Under the pieces are notes generated by a model, which saw only the letters and a program-made list of their open reading frames with translations, searched no databases and was not told where the DNA came from. This document shows, in pieces, positions 6,376 to 6,925 of a stretch of 6,925 bases of DNA. The position numbers were made by a program, and so were the translations under genes. This DNA comes from Planctomyces sp. (GTDB lineage: Bacteria > Planctomycetota > Planctomycetia > Planctomycetales > Planctomycetaceae): assembly GCA_005809115.1 (NCBI GenBank), contig SYLK01000418.1, forward strand, positions 1 to 6,925, in the 5' to 3' direction. How positions within the stretch are numbered: the first letter of the stretch is position 1; each line of letters opens with the position of its first letter.

Positions 6376-6925
6376 GGGGGCGTTCAGCTCGGGGGCGTTC
6401 AGCTCGGGGGCGTTCAGCTCCGGGGGCGAGAGAGACTTCAACCGAAATGCAAATTGCCGCAGCGTGTCATCATCGACGACCTCGCCCTTCGGCTGCCGTT
6501 TGATCAGATCGATGACATTCATCACTGTCCGCTCATCGTCAGGCAGGCCGATTTCCCTCAGTCGATGAGCAACCGCGCGACGTCCGGAGTGTCGCCCCAG
6601 CACCAGCTGAATTCCGCTGGCGCCAACGCGTTCCGGTCGGTAGGGCAGGTACGTATCAGGATTCTTGAGCAGTCCATCCTGATGAATCCCGGCTTCCGTG
6701 GCAAAGATGTTGGCGCCTCCCACGGGTTTCATCCGCGAAACAGCGATACCTGTGAGTTCCGCCACCAGTCGGCAGAGCGGGGCCAGTTTTGTGGTATCAA
6801 CGGAAAAACTCCGCTGATACTGGTCCGGATGCAGAGCCAGGGCCATCACCACTTCCTCCAGTGCGGCGTTTCCGGCACGCTCGCCGATCCCGTTGACAGT
6901 ACACTGAACGACGTTGGCCCCCTGC
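6370..6925 (-). CDS. 2-isopropylmalate synthase-like (LeuA/homocitrate synthase family), short form, 5' partial
   Basis: The 3'-terminal 184 codons of a DRE-TIM family acyl-CoA/2-oxoacid condensing enzyme; the gene runs off the right edge. Visible are the end of the TIM barrel with NGIGERAGNAALEEVV (its Asn is a metal-site residue in the family), then GANIFATEAGIHQDGLLKNP and LVLGRHSGRRAV of the linker subdomain. GIHQDG and HSGR fit the LeuA side of the family more than NifV-type homocitrate synthase, though substrate cannot be settled from this piece. The protein ends about 70 residues after HSGR with ELNAP repeated three times, so the C-terminal leucine-binding regulatory domain of classical LeuA (over 100 residues) is absent; feedback inhibition by leucine through that domain is not expected. 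The HxH metal motif lies outside the window. The likely operon partner is the dehydrogenase downstream. Confidence 0.87.
   Translation of the reverse strand, partial: QGANVVQCTVNGIGERAGNAALEEVVMALALHPDQYQRSFSVDTTKLAPLCRLVAELTGIAVSRMKPVGGANIFATEAGIHQDGLLKNPDTYLPYRPERVGASGIQLVLGRHSGRRAVAHRLREIGLPDDERTVMNVIDLIKRQPKGEVVDDDTLRQFAFRLKSLSPPELNAPELNAPELNAPE
6373..6417. repeat. Three perfect 15-bp tandem repeats at the 3' end of the synthase gene
   Basis: The unit ctcgggggcgttcag occurs at 6373-6387, 6388-6402 and 6403-6417 without mismatch, and a degenerate fourth begins at 6418. On the minus strand it encodes ELNAP three times at the extreme C terminus. Because the period is a multiple of three, copy changes would keep the frame. 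Confidence 0.9.

Noticed and set aside
6346..6417. 15-bp repeats as a CRISPR-like array
   Set aside because: The units are directly adjacent with no spacers and, for the three perfect units, translate as ELNAP in a known protein frame.

Overview
The window looks like Planctomycetota chromosomal DNA. It is moderately GC-rich, and three of its protein types are ones I associate with that phylum: a thioredoxin followed by two YHS-like modules, a multi-PAS hybrid kinase with the coiled coil typical of CheB/CheR fusions, and a DUF2294/MpsC-type domain. The phylum call is inference from protein style; no rRNA or other marker is present.

Layout. The left half (2-3459, + strand) is a two-gene signalling unit. 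It holds the 3'-terminal part of a large CheB/CheR-type PAS hybrid histidine kinase ending in its own receiver, then a 286-aa receiver protein whose start codon overlaps the kinase stop (ATGA). The right half (3947-6925, - strand) reads the opposite way. From the right edge inward it holds the 3' end of a short 2-isopropylmalate synthase-like gene, a zinc-type medium-chain dehydrogenase 36 bp behind it, and, after a gap of about 200 bp, a membrane-anchored or exported thioredoxin/YHS protein.

The two transcription units converge on a 487-bp non-coding stretch (3460-3946). It contains a pair of ~31-33 bp imperfect inverted repeats (3688-3720 and 3898-3930) and several strong hairpins, most simply a MITE-like or palindromic repeat element lying between two convergent operons.

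How the genes work together. The kinase probably phosphorylates its own receiver and/or the adjacent single receiver, whose output would be the unusual C-terminal DUF2294/MpsC-like domain rather than DNA binding. The minus-strand genes are metabolic or redox genes with no evident link to the signalling pair. The most noteworthy items are the receiver-DUF2294 fusion, the inverted-repeat element, the degenerate catalytic zinc site of the dehydrogenase, and paired 15-bp tandem repeats at the 3' end of the synthase gene that duplicate its stop codon.
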